From Amycolatopsis mediterranei (GTDB taxonomy: Bacteria > Actinomycetota > Actinomycetes > Mycobacteriales > Pseudonocardiaceae), in assembly GCF_026017845.1 (NCBI RefSeq), contig NZ_CP100416.1, positions 2,784,874 through 2,848,873 on the forward strand: 64,000 bases of DNA, written 5' to 3'. Positions 30,707 to 40,852 of the stretch are shown one piece after another. The notes under the pieces were generated by a model, which had not been told where the DNA came from, searched no databases, and saw nothing but the letters and a program-made list of their open reading frames with translations. A program made the position numbers and the translations under genes. Positions within the stretch are counted from its first letter, which is position 1; every line of letters begins with the position of its first letter.

Positions 30707-31726
30707 GTGAAGAGTTCCCCGAAGGCGCCGAGCCCGTGGGCCCGGGCGCGCGTCCGGTACCGGTGGCTGGACCACATCGCCCGCGCGACCAACCGCTACA
30801 TCGACGCCGGCGGGTACCACTACGTCGCCTCGATCACCTACTTCAGCCTGCTGTCGCTGGTGCCGCTGCTGATGGTCGCGTCGTCGGTCGGCGGGTTCGT
30901 GCTGGCCACCCAGCCGCACCTGCTCGACACGCTGGTGCACGCGATCGTCAGCACGCTGCCCGGCGGCCTCGGCGACAAGGCCACCGAGCTGCTCACCGGC
31001 TTCGTCGAGCAGCGGACCAGCGTCGGCGTGGTCGGCCTGGGCATCGGGCTCTACTCCGGCTGGAACTGGATGAACGCGCTGCGGGACTCGCTGACGGCGC
31101 TGTGGGGGCAGAACCGGTCGGACCAGTCGCTGCCGCGGCTCATCGCCGTCGACCTGCTCGCGCTGCTCGGCCTGACCGCGGCGCTGCTGGTGTCGTTCAC
31201 GCTCACCATCTCCGGCACCGCACTCGGCAGCTACCTGCTCCGGCTCGCCGGCCTCGACGACACGAGCTGGGGGCACCAGCTCGTGTCGGCGTCTTCGGTA
31301 CCGCTGTCGCTGGCCGCCGACTGGCTGGTGTTCCTCTGGGTGCTCACCCGGCTGCCGCGGCAGAAGGTCGGCGTGCGCAGCGCGATCCGCGGCGCGGTCG
31401 CCCTGGCCGTCGGGTTCGAGGTGCTCAAGCTGGCCGGCGGGTTCTACCTCCGGCTCATCGGCGACTCGCCGACCGGGATCGCGTTCGGTTCGATCATCGG
31501 TCTCATCTTCTTCATCTCGCTGGTCGCGCGGCTGCTCGTGTTCGTCACGGCGTGGACCGCGACCGGCTCGGACGCACCCCCGAAGGCGGTCGAGCCGCCG
31601 GCGCCGGTGGTGCTGGAGCCGGTCGTCGTGGTGGACCCGCCGATGGCGGTGCCCGCCACCGTCGGGGTGGTCACCGGGGTGCTCGGCACCCTGCTCGCCC
31701 TGCGGTGGCGCCGCTCCCGCCGGTGA
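30707..31726 (+). CDS. YihY/BrkB-family membrane protein
   Basis: A 339 aa inner membrane protein with about six hydrophobic segments, the early motif YHYVASITYFSLLSLVPLLMV and a late IAFGSIIGLIFFISLVARLL typical of YihY/BrkB. A Pro-rich stretch and a final hydrophobic segment with a basic tail follow. The role is unknown despite old RNase BN and virulence names. The GTG at 30707 is preferred over a TTG three bases earlier. Its stop abuts the ltp3 stop on the other strand (TGATCA). A relative lies at 58933-60108. Confidence 0.83.
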   Translation: MKSSPKAPSPWARARVRYRWLDHIARATNRYIDAGGYHYVASITYFSLLSLVPLLMVASSVGGFVLATQPHLLDTLVHAIVSTLPGGLGDKATELLTGFVEQRTSVGVVGLGIGLYSGWNWMNALRDSLTALWGQNRSDQSLPRLIAVDLLALLGLTAALLVSFTLTISGTALGSYLLRLAGLDDTSWGHQLVSASSVPLSLAADWLVFLWVLTRLPRQKVGVRSAIRGAVALAVGFEVLKLAGGFYLRLIGDSPTGIAFGSIIGLIFFISLVARLLVFVTAWTATGSDAPPKAVEPPAPVVLEPVVVVDPPMAVPATVGVVTGVLGTLLALRWRRSRR

Positions 31727-32890
31727 TCAGCTCGGCTTCTCCGACCCCACCAGCCACATCGAGAAGTACTGCGACCCGCCGCCGTAGGCGTGCCCGAGCG
31801 CGCGGCGCGCGCCGTCCACCTGGTAGTCGCCGGCCCGGCCCATGACCTGCTTCGCCGCTTCGGAGAACCGCAGCATGCCGGACGCGCCGATCGGGTTGGA
31901 CGAGAGCACTCCGCCGGACGGGTTGCACGGCAGCCGGCCGCCGATCGCCGTCTCGCCCTTCTCGGTGACCTTCCAGCCCTCGCCTTCGGGGGCGAAACCG
32001 AGGTTCTCCAGCCACATCGGCTCGAACCACGAGAACGGCACGTAGATTTCGGCGACGTCCACTTCGGACATCGGGTCGGTGATGCCCGCCTCGGCCCACA
32101 GCGCGGCCGCGGCCTCGCGCCCAGCCCGCGGGTTCACCTGGTCGCGGCCGGCGAACGTGGTCGGCTCGGTGCGCATCGCCGTCGCGTGGATCCACGCCGC
32201 ACCGCCTTCGACGGCGTCCCCGGCGGCCTCGTCGCCGAGCACCATTGCGCACGCGCCGTCGGAAGACGGGCAAGTTTCGTCGTAGCGGATCGGGTCCCAG
32301 AGCATCTGCGACGCCCGCACCGACTCGACGGTGATGTCCGGCTGCCGCAGGTGCGCGTACGGGTTGAGCGCGCCGTTGCGCCGGTCCTTCGCCGCGACGA
32401 TGGCCCCGACGTGCTCGGGCGCACCCGAACGGCGGATGTAGGAGCGCACGTGCGGCGCGAAGTAGCCGCCCGCGCCGGCGCCGACCGGCATCTGGAACGG
32501 CGGCAGGATCGACAGCCCCCACATCGCGTTCGACTCGGACTGCTTTTCGTACGCGACGGTCAGCACCCGGTGGTGCACGCCCGCCTGGATGAGCGACGCC
32601 GCCACCAGCGCGGTCGAGCCACCCACCGAGCCCGCGGTGTGCACGCGCAGCAGCGGCTTCCCGGTCGCGCCGAGCGAGTCGGCGAGGAACAGCTCGGGCA
32701 TCATCACGCCCTCGAACAGGTCCGGGGCCTTGCCGAGCACGACGGCGTCGATGTCGGCCCACTCCACCTGGGCGTCGGTCATCGCGCGGTCGATCGCCTC
32801 GCGCAGCAGGCCGGGCATCGAGACGTCCTGGCGCTTGGCGCGGTGGTGCGTCTGGCCGGTGCCGAGCACGGCGGTGAGCTGCTTGGTCAT
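31727..32890 (-). CDS. ltp3: Ltp3-like thiolase/aldolase for sterol side chains
   Basis: A 387 aa thiolase-superfamily protein of the SCP-2 thiolase (Ltp) group, resembling M. tuberculosis Rv3523. Seen are GTGQTHHRAKRQDVSM, RVHTAGSVGGSTA (the position of the thiolase Cys is Ser/Gly here), DETCPSSDGACA, NPSGGVLSSNPIGASG and GHAYGGGSQY. Rhodococcal ltp3 and ltp4 are known to be needed for C24-branched sterol side chains, probably as aldolases. The start overlaps the ltp4 stop (ATGA). Confidence 0.88.
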   Translation of the reverse strand: MTKQLTAVLGTGQTHHRAKRQDVSMPGLLREAIDRAMTDAQVEWADIDAVVLGKAPDLFEGVMMPELFLADSLGATGKPLLRVHTAGSVGGSTALVAASLIQAGVHHRVLTVAYEKQSESNAMWGLSILPPFQMPVGAGAGGYFAPHVRSYIRRSGAPEHVGAIVAAKDRRNGALNPYAHLRQPDITVESVRASQMLWDPIRYDETCPSSDGACAMVLGDEAAGDAVEGGAAWIHATAMRTEPTTFAGRDQVNPRAGREAAAALWAEAGITDPMSEVDVAEIYVPFSWFEPMWLENLGFAPEGEGWKVTEKGETAIGGRLPCNPSGGVLSSNPIGASGMLRFSEAAKQVMGRAGDYQVDGARRALGHAYGGGSQYFSMWLVGSEKPS

Positions 32891-33900
32891 CGGGCCTCCA
32901 GCACGGTCACCAGGTTCTGTTGCAGGGCCGGGCCGCTCGTCGCGTGCGCCACGGCCTTGCGGGATTCGCCGCTGTGGATCCGGATCGCCGCTTCGCCGAT
33001 CCGGGCGAGCCCGGCGGAGAACATCGGGTTCGCGGCCAGCGCCCCGCCGGACGGGTTGATCTTCACGCCGTCGCCGAGCCCGAGCGCGCTGCGCAGGATG
33101 AGCTCCTGGTGGGTGAAGGGGGCGTGCAGCTCGGCGAGGTCGACGCCGTCGAGGTCGAGGGCTTTGCCCGCCGCCTCGGTGGACGGGCTCCGCGTCAGGT
33201 CGCGGGCGCCGAGCACGGGGGAGTCGACGCGGTGCTCGATGCCGGTGATCACCGCGGGGCGTTCGACGATCTCGCGCGCCCGTTCCACAGTGGACAGGAC
33301 GATCACGGCGGCACCGTCGGTGATCGGGGCGATGTCGTGCTTGCGCAACGGATCGGCGTAGTACGGCGTGTCGAGCAGCTCAGCGACGTCCTGGGTGGTC
33401 CCGCGGGCGGCGACCTCGGCCAGGTCCTTTTCGGACCAGAGCCCGGCCTCCAGGCCGAGCCGCGCTTGGATCCCGGCGATCGAGACCGAGTCCGGCCACA
33501 ACGGCGTGACGACGTACGGGTCGAGCTGCAGGGCGAGCACCCGGCGCAGCTGCCCGGCGCTGGACTTGCCGAAGCCGTAGACGAGCGCGGTCTCGACCTC
33601 GCCCATCTTGATCTTCAGCCACGCTTCGTACAGCGCCCAGGCGGCGTCCATCTCGACGTGGGACTCGTGGATCGGCGGGAACGCGCCGATCGCGTCGACG
33701 GCGGCGATGAAGGAGAACGCGCGGCCGGCCAGGTAGTCCGACGAGCCGGAGCACCAGAAGTCGATGTCCTGTTTGGACAGGCCGGTCTGCGCGAAGACCT
33801 CGGCGAAGATCGGGACGAGCATCTCCACGCCGTTGGTGGTGCCCTCGGTTTCCCGGACGTTGGGGGCCTTCGCGAAGCCCGCGATCGCGACGTCTGGCAT
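32887..33900 (-). CDS. ltp4: Ltp4-like thiolase/aldolase partner
   Basis: A 337 aa Ltp protein like Rv3522. It begins MPDVAIAGFAKAPNVRE and contains FWCSGSSDYLAGRAFSF, HESHVEMDAAWALYEAW and NPSGGALAANPMFSAG. The ATG at 33900 follows GAGG and lies just after the DUF35 stop. The order DUF35-ltp4-ltp3 equals Rv3521-3523. The DUF35 protein and the Ltp proteins likely form one complex, as in the studied Ltp2-ChsH2 aldolase. Confidence 0.88.
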   Translation of the reverse strand: MPDVAIAGFAKAPNVRETEGTTNGVEMLVPIFAEVFAQTGLSKQDIDFWCSGSSDYLAGRAFSFIAAVDAIGAFPPIHESHVEMDAAWALYEAWLKIKMGEVETALVYGFGKSSAGQLRRVLALQLDPYVVTPLWPDSVSIAGIQARLGLEAGLWSEKDLAEVAARGTTQDVAELLDTPYYADPLRKHDIAPITDGAAVIVLSTVERAREIVERPAVITGIEHRVDSPVLGARDLTRSPSTEAAGKALDLDGVDLAELHAPFTHQELILRSALGLGDGVKINPSGGALAANPMFSAGLARIGEAAIRIHSGESRKAVAHATSGPALQQNLVTVLEAR

Positions 33901-33907
33901 CAGGACC

Positions 33908-34885
33908 TCACAGGTGGTGGGCGAAGGTTTCGTAAGCCGCGTCCGGCTCACCGGTCGGCTCGAAGTGGCTGATGTTCTCCAGCGACGTCCACCACTCGTC
34001 ACGCGGCTTCCACGCGGCGCGCACCCGCATGCCCATCTTGACGTCTTCGGCGGCGCAGCCGAGGACGAGGTGCAGGAAGGCGATGTCGGCGCCGTCGAGC
34101 AGGATGTACGCGGCGACGTACGGCGGCTTGATCCGCTGGCCCAGGAACGGGACGTTGACGATGCAGAAGGTGGTGACGATGCCGGTGTCGGGCAGTTCGA
34201 CCTCTTCGGTGGTCGGTACGCCGTCGGTCGGGCAGGCCCCGCGCGGCGGGATGTAGACCTTGCCGCAGGCGGGGCACCGCTGGCCGATCAGCTTCCCCTC
34301 GGCGAGCCCGCGCAGGTAGGTGCTCTCTTCGGGCGAGGCGGAGTGCAGGTACTTCAGGTGCACCGGCGTGATGACGACGCTGACCGGCGCGCCCTCTTCC
34401 CGGTCGGCGACCGGGGGCGCGGGCTGGGTGGGCGTGGTGTCTTCGGCGTCCACGGGCAAGAAATAGGCGATGTCGCGGATGTGCCCGACGACCTCGTCGG
34501 CCCAGCGCACGCGCACCCGCTGTCCACTGTGGATGTTGCCGGGCTCGCCCGCGTCGACGGCGTGCAGCATCGGCGTGTCGGCCCCGTCGAGCTTGACGAG
34601 CGCCCAGGCGAAGGGGCGGTTGAGCGGCTGCCCGTCCAGCGGCCGCGGGCACCACGACCAGGAGACGACGGTGCCCTCTTCGGCGACCGGCACGAACTCG
34701 CTGAGCTGTTCGGCGGTCACGGGGTCGTACTCGACCGGCGGGACGTGCACCCGGCCGTCGCTGCCGCGGATGCCTTCGATCCGGCGGTCACGCAGCGCGT
34801 TCACGAACCGCCCGAGGACGGGCCCGGTCGAGCGGGTGTAGTCGAAGCCGACGTTCAGCGGTGCCGCCAGTGGTGTCTCGGTCAC
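33908..34885 (-). CDS. Two-domain DUF35/OB-fold protein, Rv3521-like
   Basis: A 325 aa protein. The N-terminal half resembles an acyl-CoA-binding OB-type domain without a complete zinc finger (SWSWCPRPL). The C-terminal half is DUF35 proper, with rubredoxin-like zinc ligands CPACGKVYIPPRGACP near the middle and an OB fold after it. Such proteins act as partners of Ltp aldolases. The frame is open to 34921, but a KstR-like box at 34895-34908 would then be coding, so the GTG at 34885 is taken; no ribosome site is clear, and the mRNA may be nearly leaderless. Confidence 0.85.
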   Translation of the reverse strand: MTETPLAAPLNVGFDYTRSTGPVLGRFVNALRDRRIEGIRGSDGRVHVPPVEYDPVTAEQLSEFVPVAEEGTVVSWSWCPRPLDGQPLNRPFAWALVKLDGADTPMLHAVDAGEPGNIHSGQRVRVRWADEVVGHIRDIAYFLPVDAEDTTPTQPAPPVADREEGAPVSVVITPVHLKYLHSASPEESTYLRGLAEGKLIGQRCPACGKVYIPPRGACPTDGVPTTEEVELPDTGIVTTFCIVNVPFLGQRIKPPYVAAYILLDGADIAFLHLVLGCAAEDVKMGMRVRAAWKPRDEWWTSLENISHFEPTGEPDAAYETFAHHL

Positions 34886-34894
34886 ACCGTTGAG

Positions 34895-34908
34895 TGAAAC
34901 ACGTTCTC
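34895..34908. promoter_or_regulatory. KstR-like operator of the DUF35-ltp4-ltp3 operon
   Basis: TGAAACACGTTCTC fits TnnAACnnGTTnnA except for the last base. It is ten bases before the GTG at 34885, placed to block transcription start. Confidence 0.68.
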
Positions 34909-34950
34909 GTTCTGCCGACAAGGTTCCTCCGTGGAGCAGCTCAAGATGGA

Positions 34951-34964
34951 TAGAACGCGTTATC
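34951..34964. promoter_or_regulatory. Second KstR-like operator of the same operon
   Basis: TAGAACGCGTTATC, the same form as the box near fadA5 (TAGAACnnGTTATC). It lies between the echA19 3' end and the DUF35 operon. Confidence 0.72.
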
Positions 34965-34966
34965 GG

Positions 34967-35755
34967 TCAGCGGCCATTGAAGTCCGGCTTCCGCTTCTCC
35001 GAGAACGCCCGCGGCCCCTCCTTGGCATCCTCCGACGCGAACACCTCGATGCCGTACTGCGAGTCCAGCTTGAACGCCTCTTCCTCGTGCAGCCCCTCGG
35101 TGTCCCGGATCGTCCGCAGGATCGCCCGCACCGCCAGCGGACCGTTCGCGTTCACCAGCGAAGCCAGCTCCAACGCGCGAGAGAGCGCGGAACCGTCCGG
35201 AACCACGTGCCCGATCAAGCCGATGGCCAGCGCCTCCGTCGCGGTCAGGTGACGGCCGGTCAGCAGGATGTCCGCGGCCACCGTGTACGGGATCTGGCGG
35301 GGCAGCCGCACCGCCGACCCGCCCATCGGGAACAGTCCCCACCGGGCCTCCGACACCCCGAAGCGCGCCGACGAGCCGGCCACCCGGATATCGGTGCCCT
35401 GGAGGATCTCGGTGCCGCCCGCGATCGCCGGGCCCTCGACCGCCGCGATCAGGGGCTTCGTCAAGCGGCGGCCCTTCAGCAGTCCCGGGATGCGCGATGG
35501 GTCGAACTTGCCCGAGGCGAACGACTCCGAGGGGGAGTTGCGCGACATCGACTTCAGATCGGCGCCCGCGCAGAACGCGCCGCCCGCGCCGGTCAGGATG
35601 CAGCTGCGGATCGCGTCGTCGGAATCGACCCGGTCCCAGGCCTCGACCATGATCGACATCATCTCGCCGGTGATCGCGTTGCGCGCCTCGGGCCGGTTCA
35701 TCGTGACGATCAGGGTCGCCCCCTCTTGCGTCACCAGCGCGTGCGGTTCACCCAC
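34967..35755 (-). CDS. echA19: EchA19, steroid enoyl-CoA hydratase
   Basis: A 262 aa crotonase-fold protein very close to mycobacterial EchA19 (Rv3516), which hydrates steroid enoyl-CoA during side-chain beta-oxidation. [33 protein letters not shown] with catalytic-region [25 protein letters not shown] and [15 protein letters not shown] are present. The GTG at 35755 follows AGGAGG. It diverges from fadD19 with a KstR-like box in the 62-base gap, exactly as Rv3515c/Rv3516. Confidence 0.91.
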   Translation of the reverse strand: MGEPHALVTQEGATLIVTMNRPEARNAITGEMMSIMVEAWDRVDSDDAIRSCILTGAGGAFCAGADLKSMSRNSPSESFASGKFDPSRIPGLLKGRRLTKPLIAAVEGPAIAGGTEILQGTDIRVAGSSARFGVSEARWGLFPMGGSAVRLPRQIPYTVAADILLTGRHLTATEALAIGLIGHVVPDGSALSRALELASLVNANGPLAVRAILRTIRDTEGLHEEEAFKLDSQYGIEVFASEDAKEGPRAFSEKRKPDFNGR

Positions 35756-35793
35756 GGAAGACCTCCTGAAGGAGCAGTGCCATTGCCCGGAAC

Positions 35794-35807
35794 GATAACA
35801 TGTTCTA
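35794..35807. promoter_or_regulatory. KstR-like operator between echA19 and fadD19
   Basis: GATAACATGTTCTA; read on the other strand it is TAGAACATGTTATC, the same form as the other boxes. It covers an in-frame ATG at 35800, which argues for the later fadD19 start. Confidence 0.78.
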
Positions 35808-35817
35808 CTTTGAGGGC

Positions 35818-37434
35818 GTGGCACTCAACATCGCGGATCTTCTGGAGCACGCCGTCGACGCCGTGCCGGAGCGCGTCGCGGTCGTGTGCGGCGACCGGCG
35901 GGTCACCTTCGCCGAACTGGAGGCGCGGGCCAACCGGCTCGCCCACCACCTCGCCGCGCACGGCGTGGGACGCGGGTCCCACATCGGGGTCTATTCCCGC
36001 AATTCGATCGAGGCCTTGGAGGCGATGATCGCGGCGTACAAGCTGCGCGCGATCGCCGTCAACGTCAACTACCGCTACGTGCACGGCGAACTCGTCTACC
36101 TCTTCAACGACGCCGAGATCGTCGCGCTCGTGCACGAACGCAGCTACGCCGACAAGGTCGCCGCGGTGCTGCCGGAGGCGCCGAAACTGAAACACGTTGT
36201 CGTGATCGATGACGGCAGCGGCGGCGACTACGGGAGCTACGGCGGCGTCGACTACGAATCCGCCCTCGCAGCACAGAGCCCCGAGCGCGATTTCGGAGAG
36301 CGTTCCGGCGACGACCTGTACATCCTCTACACCGGTGGCACCACGGGCTACCCGAAGGGCGTGCTCTGGCGGCAGGAGGACGTCTGGCGCGCGCTCGGCG
36401 GCGGGATCAACTTCGTCACCGGCGAGTACATCCCCGACGAGTGGACGCTCGCCGAGCAGGGCAAGGCCGGGAGCCTGACCCGGCTGCCCGCCGCGCCGCT
36501 GATCCACGGCGCCGCGCAGTGGGCCGCGTTCGGCGCGCTGTTCACCGGCAGCCCGGTGGTCTTCGTGCCCCGCTTCGACGCCCACGAGATCTGGAAAGCC
36601 GTGCAGGAGCACAAGGTCCAGGTCCTCACGATCGTCGGCGACGCGATGGCGCGGCCGCTCATCGAGGCCTTCCGCGAGGGCGACTACGACGCGTCGTCGA
36701 TCGTCGCGGTGTCGAGTCACGCCGCGCTGTTCTCGCAGTCGGTGAAGCAGGAGTTCGTCGAACTCGTCCCGCACGCCGTGATCACCGACGCCATCGGCTC
36801 GTCGGAAAGCGGCTTCACCGGGATCGGCATGGTCGCCAAGGGCTCCGACCACAGCGCCGGCCCGCGGGTGAACTTCGGCAAGGACGCGATCCTGCTCGAC
36901 GACGACGGCAACCTCGTCGAAAAGAAGCCCGGCGCGGTCGGGCTGATCGGCCGCCGCGGACACGTCCCGCTCGGCTACTACGGCGATCCCGAGAAGAGCA
37001 AGAAGATCTTCGTCGAGGTCGACGGCGCCCGGTACGTCGTCCCGGGCGACTACGCCCGCTACGAGGAGGACGGCACCGTCACGCTGCTGGGGCGCGGCTC
37101 CCAGTGCGTCAACACCGGCGGCGAGAAGGTCTACCCGGAAGAGGTCGAAGGGGCGCTCAAGTCCCACCCCGACGTCTTCGACGCGCTCGTCATCGGCGTC
37201 CCGGACGAGCGGCTCGGCCAGCGCGTCGCCGCCGTGGTCCAGCTCCGCGAGGGCGCCGAACCGGACCTCGCGGCCATCGAAGAGCACGTCCGCGGCGAGA
37301 TCGCCGGCTACAAGGTGCCGCGGACCGTCTGGCTGGCCGGCGAGATCGGCCGCTCGCCCAGCGGCAAGCCGGACTACCCGTGGGCCCAGCGCTACGCCGC
37401 CGAGCACGAACCGGCCGCGGCCCAGCCCGTCTGA
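35818..37434 (+). CDS. fadD19: FadD19, steroid-CoA ligase
   Basis: A 538 aa AMP-forming acyl-CoA synthetase resembling mycobacterial FadD19 (Rv3515c), which activates the C26/C27 or C24-branched sterol side-chain acid. P-loop [50 protein letters not shown] and the late Lys in SPSGKPDY are present. The GTG at 35818 starts [22 protein letters not shown] like the family; the ATG at 35800 is inside the operator. Rhodococcal fadD19 is known to be needed for C24-branched sterols, matching ltp3/ltp4 nearby. Confidence 0.92.
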   Translation: MALNIADLLEHAVDAVPERVAVVCGDRRVTFAELEARANRLAHHLAAHGVGRGSHIGVYSRNSIEALEAMIAAYKLRAIAVNVNYRYVHGELVYLFNDAEIVALVHERSYADKVAAVLPEAPKLKHVVVIDDGSGGDYGSYGGVDYESALAAQSPERDFGERSGDDLYILYTGGTTGYPKGVLWRQEDVWRALGGGINFVTGEYIPDEWTLAEQGKAGSLTRLPAAPLIHGAAQWAAFGALFTGSPVVFVPRFDAHEIWKAVQEHKVQVLTIVGDAMARPLIEAFREGDYDASSIVAVSSHAALFSQSVKQEFVELVPHAVITDAIGSSESGFTGIGMVAKGSDHSAGPRVNFGKDAILLDDDGNLVEKKPGAVGLIGRRGHVPLGYYGDPEKSKKIFVEVDGARYVVPGDYARYEEDGTVTLLGRGSQCVNTGGEKVYPEEVEGALKSHPDVFDALVIGVPDERLGQRVAAVVQLREGAEPDLAAIEEHVRGEIAGYKVPRTVWLAGEIGRSPSGKPDYPWAQRYAAEHEPAAAQPV

Positions 37435-37471
37435 GGAGGACAACCCCTCAGTCTTCTAGGAGGACAACACA

Positions 37472-38572
37472 GTGCGGACACCCCTGTGCGACCGGCTCGG
37501 CATCGACCTGCCGATCGTCGGGTTCACCCCGTCGGAGCACGTCGCCGCGGCCCTCAGCCGCGCCGGCGGGCTCGGCGTGCTCGGTTGCGTGCGGTTCAAC
37601 GACGCCGCCGAGCTCGACCGGGTGCTCACCTGGATGGACGAGAACACCGGCGGGAAACCGTACGGCGTCGACATCGTCATGCCGGCCAAGGTGCCCGCCG
37701 AGGGCACCCAGGTCGACCTGGCGAAGCTCATCCCGGACGGGCACCGCGCGTTCGTCGACCGCGTCCTGAAGGAGCTCTCGGTCCCGCCCCTGCCGGACGA
37801 CACCGACGAGCGCGCGGGCGTGCTCGGCTGGCTGCACTCGGTCGCCCGCTCGCACGTCGAGGTCGCGCTGAACCACCCGATCAAGCTGATCGCCAACGCG
37901 CTCGGCTCGCCGCCGGTGGACGTGATCGGCCAGTGCCACGACAAGGGTGTCCCGGTCGCGGCGCTCGCCGGGAAGGCCGAGCACGCCGTGCGGCACGTCG
38001 AGAACGGCGTCGACTTCGTGGTGGCGCAGGGCTACGAAGCCGGCGGGCACACCGGCGAGATCGCGTCCATGGTGCTGGTGCCGGAGATCGTCGACGCGGT
38101 CGACGTGCCGGTGCTCGCCGCGGGCGGAATCGGTTCCGGCCGCCAGATGGCCGCGGCGCTCGCCCTCGGCGCGTCCGGCGTCTGGATGGGGTCGATGTGG
38201 CTGGCCACCGAGGAGTACCTGCAGACGATGGGCGAATCGGTGGCGATGCAGCAGGCGCTCGTCGCGGCTTCGTCGTCGGACACCGTGCGGACGCGGATCT
38301 ACACCGGCAAGCCGGCCCGGCTGCTGAAGACCCGGTGGACCGAGGCGTGGGCCGCGCCGGACGCGCCCGAGCCGCTGCCGATGCCGCTGCAGAACCTGCT
38401 GGTTTCCCCGGCCCACAACCGGATCCACGCGGCGAACGACCCGAGCGTGGTGTCGATGCCGGTCGGGCAGATCGTCGGGCGGATGAACGCGGTGCGGCCG
38501 GTCGCCGACGTCGTCGCGGAACTGGTGAGCGGCTACGAAGAAGCGTTGTCCCGCTTGGACAAGACCCGCTGA
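37472..38572 (+). CDS. Nitronate monooxygenase/NPD-like flavoprotein
   Basis: A 366 aa FMN-dependent TIM-barrel protein of the 2-nitropropane dioxygenase family: LPIVGFTPSEHVAAALSRAGGLGVLG at the start (shown in family form), VAQGYEAGGHTGEI, PVLAAGGIGSGRQMAAALALGASGVWMGS (in parts). The GTG follows AGGAGG (37458-37463); a second copy of AGGAGGACAAC lies at the fadD19 stop, 24 bases earlier. The 37-base gap suggests co-transcription with fadD19. Some NPD-like proteins act as enoyl-CoA reductases in steroid ring breakdown (IpdC), so a role in sterol metabolism is plausible but not shown. Confidence 0.82.
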   Translation: MRTPLCDRLGIDLPIVGFTPSEHVAAALSRAGGLGVLGCVRFNDAAELDRVLTWMDENTGGKPYGVDIVMPAKVPAEGTQVDLAKLIPDGHRAFVDRVLKELSVPPLPDDTDERAGVLGWLHSVARSHVEVALNHPIKLIANALGSPPVDVIGQCHDKGVPVAALAGKAEHAVRHVENGVDFVVAQGYEAGGHTGEIASMVLVPEIVDAVDVPVLAAGGIGSGRQMAAALALGASGVWMGSMWLATEEYLQTMGESVAMQQALVAASSSDTVRTRIYTGKPARLLKTRWTEAWAAPDAPEPLPMPLQNLLVSPAHNRIHAANDPSVVSMPVGQIVGRMNAVRPVADVVAELVSGYEEALSRLDKTR

Positions 38573-38576
38573 ACCG

Positions 38577-38611
38577 GAGAAAAGGGGCCCCGCGGCGGGG
38601 CCCCTTTTCTC
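38577..38611. terminator. Bidirectional terminator
   Basis: A perfect 15-bp stem with A-run and T-run arms, GAGAAAAGGGGCCCC (38577-38591) and GGGGCCCCTTTTCTC (38597-38611), with a 5-base loop. It sits between the convergent flavoprotein and protease genes and would work from both sides. Confidence 0.9.
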
Positions 38612-38623
38612 GTGCGCAAGCGG

Positions 38624-39487
<864 letters not shown>

Positions 39488-39554
39488 CTACACCAGGTGG
39501 TCAAGACCGGGACAACCGACTTTCTTCGGATCTTTCGGGCGGTTGGGTGATTTC

Positions 39555-40772
39555 TCACCGGCGGATCCGCCGGACGCCGTAGGCCACACAGCCCAGCACC
39601 AACGCGGCGCAGCCCGCGAGCACCGACGGCAGCGGCAGGCTGAAGGCGAGCACCACGCACCCGGCGAGGCCGAGGACGGCGACCGGCAGGGCCTTCCCGC
39701 GCAGCGTGAGGGCGGCGGCGTTGGCGATCGCGTAGTACGTCAGGACGGCGAAGGACGAGAAGCCGATCGCGGCGCGCAGGTCGATCGTCGCGGCGAGCAC
39801 GGCGACGACGAGCCCGACGGCGAGCTCCGCCCGGTGCGGTACCCGGTAGCGCGGGTGCACGGCGGCGAGGAAGCGGGGGAGGTGGCCGTCGCGGCTCATC
39901 GCCAGCGTCGTGCGCGAGACGCCGAGGATGAGCGCGAGCAGCGAGCCGAGCGCGGCGACGGCCGCGCCCACCCGGACGACCGGGGCGAGCCACCCCGGGA
40001 CGGCCGCGGCGATCGGGTCCGGGCTCGCGGCGAGCGCGGCGGGGCCGAGCCGGACGAGCAGCAGCACCGCCAGCGCGGCGTAGACCACGAGGGTGATGCC
40101 GAGGGCCAGCGGGATGGCGCGCGGGATGGTGCGGGCCGGGTCGCGGACCTCCTCGCCGAGGGTGGCGAGCCGCGCGTACCCGGCGAAGGCGAAGAAGAGC
40201 AGCCCGGCCGCTTCGAGCACGCCCCCGCCACCCGGCCAGGCGACGAGCGGGCCGCCGCCGGACGGCCCGGCGGCCATCGCCACTCCCGACGCCGTGAGCA
40301 CGAGCAGGGTGCACGACACGATCACCCGGGTGGCGAGCGCCGACCGGTGCACGCCGAAGTAGTTGACGGCGGTGAGCGCGGCGACCACCGCGACGGCGAG
40401 CAGGCTTCGCCACGGCTGCCCGAGCCCGGGCGCGGCGTAGGCGACGACGGTCAGCGTCATCGCGGCGCAGCTGGCCGTCTTCCCGGTGATGAATCCCCAC
40501 CCGGCGAGGTAGCCCCAGAATTCACCGAGCCTTTCCCGGCCGTAAACGTAGGTGCCGCCGGATTCCGGGTAAATCGCGGCGAGCCGCGCCGACGACATCG
40601 CATTGCAGTAAGCGACCACCGCCGCGAGGACCAATGCGATGAGCAATCCGGCCCCCGCCGCCCGCGCCGCGGGGGCGAACGCGGCGAACACGCCGGCCCC
40701 GATCATCGAGCCCAGGCCGAGGAAAACGGCGTCGGCGAGGCCGAGCCGCCGGGTGAGGGAAGTCGGGGGCAT
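39555..40772 (-). CDS. APC-family amino acid permease
   Basis: A 405 aa membrane transporter with about 12 hydrophobic segments, the N-terminal GLGSMIGAGVFAAFAPAARAAG and YPESGGTYVYGRERLGEFWGYLAGW typical of the amino acid-polyamine-organocation family. The ATG at 40772 follows GGAGG. It diverges from a GntR regulator 80 bases away, which may control it. Confidence 0.87.
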   Translation of the reverse strand: MPPTSLTRRLGLADAVFLGLGSMIGAGVFAAFAPAARAAGAGLLIALVLAAVVAYCNAMSSARLAAIYPESGGTYVYGRERLGEFWGYLAGWGFITGKTASCAAMTLTVVAYAAPGLGQPWRSLLAVAVVAALTAVNYFGVHRSALATRVIVSCTLLVLTASGVAMAAGPSGGGPLVAWPGGGGVLEAAGLLFFAFAGYARLATLGEEVRDPARTIPRAIPLALGITLVVYAALAVLLLVRLGPAALAASPDPIAAAVPGWLAPVVRVGAAVAALGSLLALILGVSRTTLAMSRDGHLPRFLAAVHPRYRVPHRAELAVGLVVAVLAATIDLRAAIGFSSFAVLTYYAIANAAALTLRGKALPVAVLGLAGCVVLAFSLPLPSVLAGCAALVLGCVAYGVRRIRR

Positions 40773-40852
40773 CCGGGTGATCCTCCAGCGGTCGGCCGTG
40801 TTGCGCGCCACAGCGAACCACGGCGGACGAAGAACCGAATAGGGTCGATTCC

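Noticed and set aside
35731..37443. A minus-strand open frame of 570 codons
   Set aside because: Antisense shadow of fadD19, whose AMP-binding motifs are intact.
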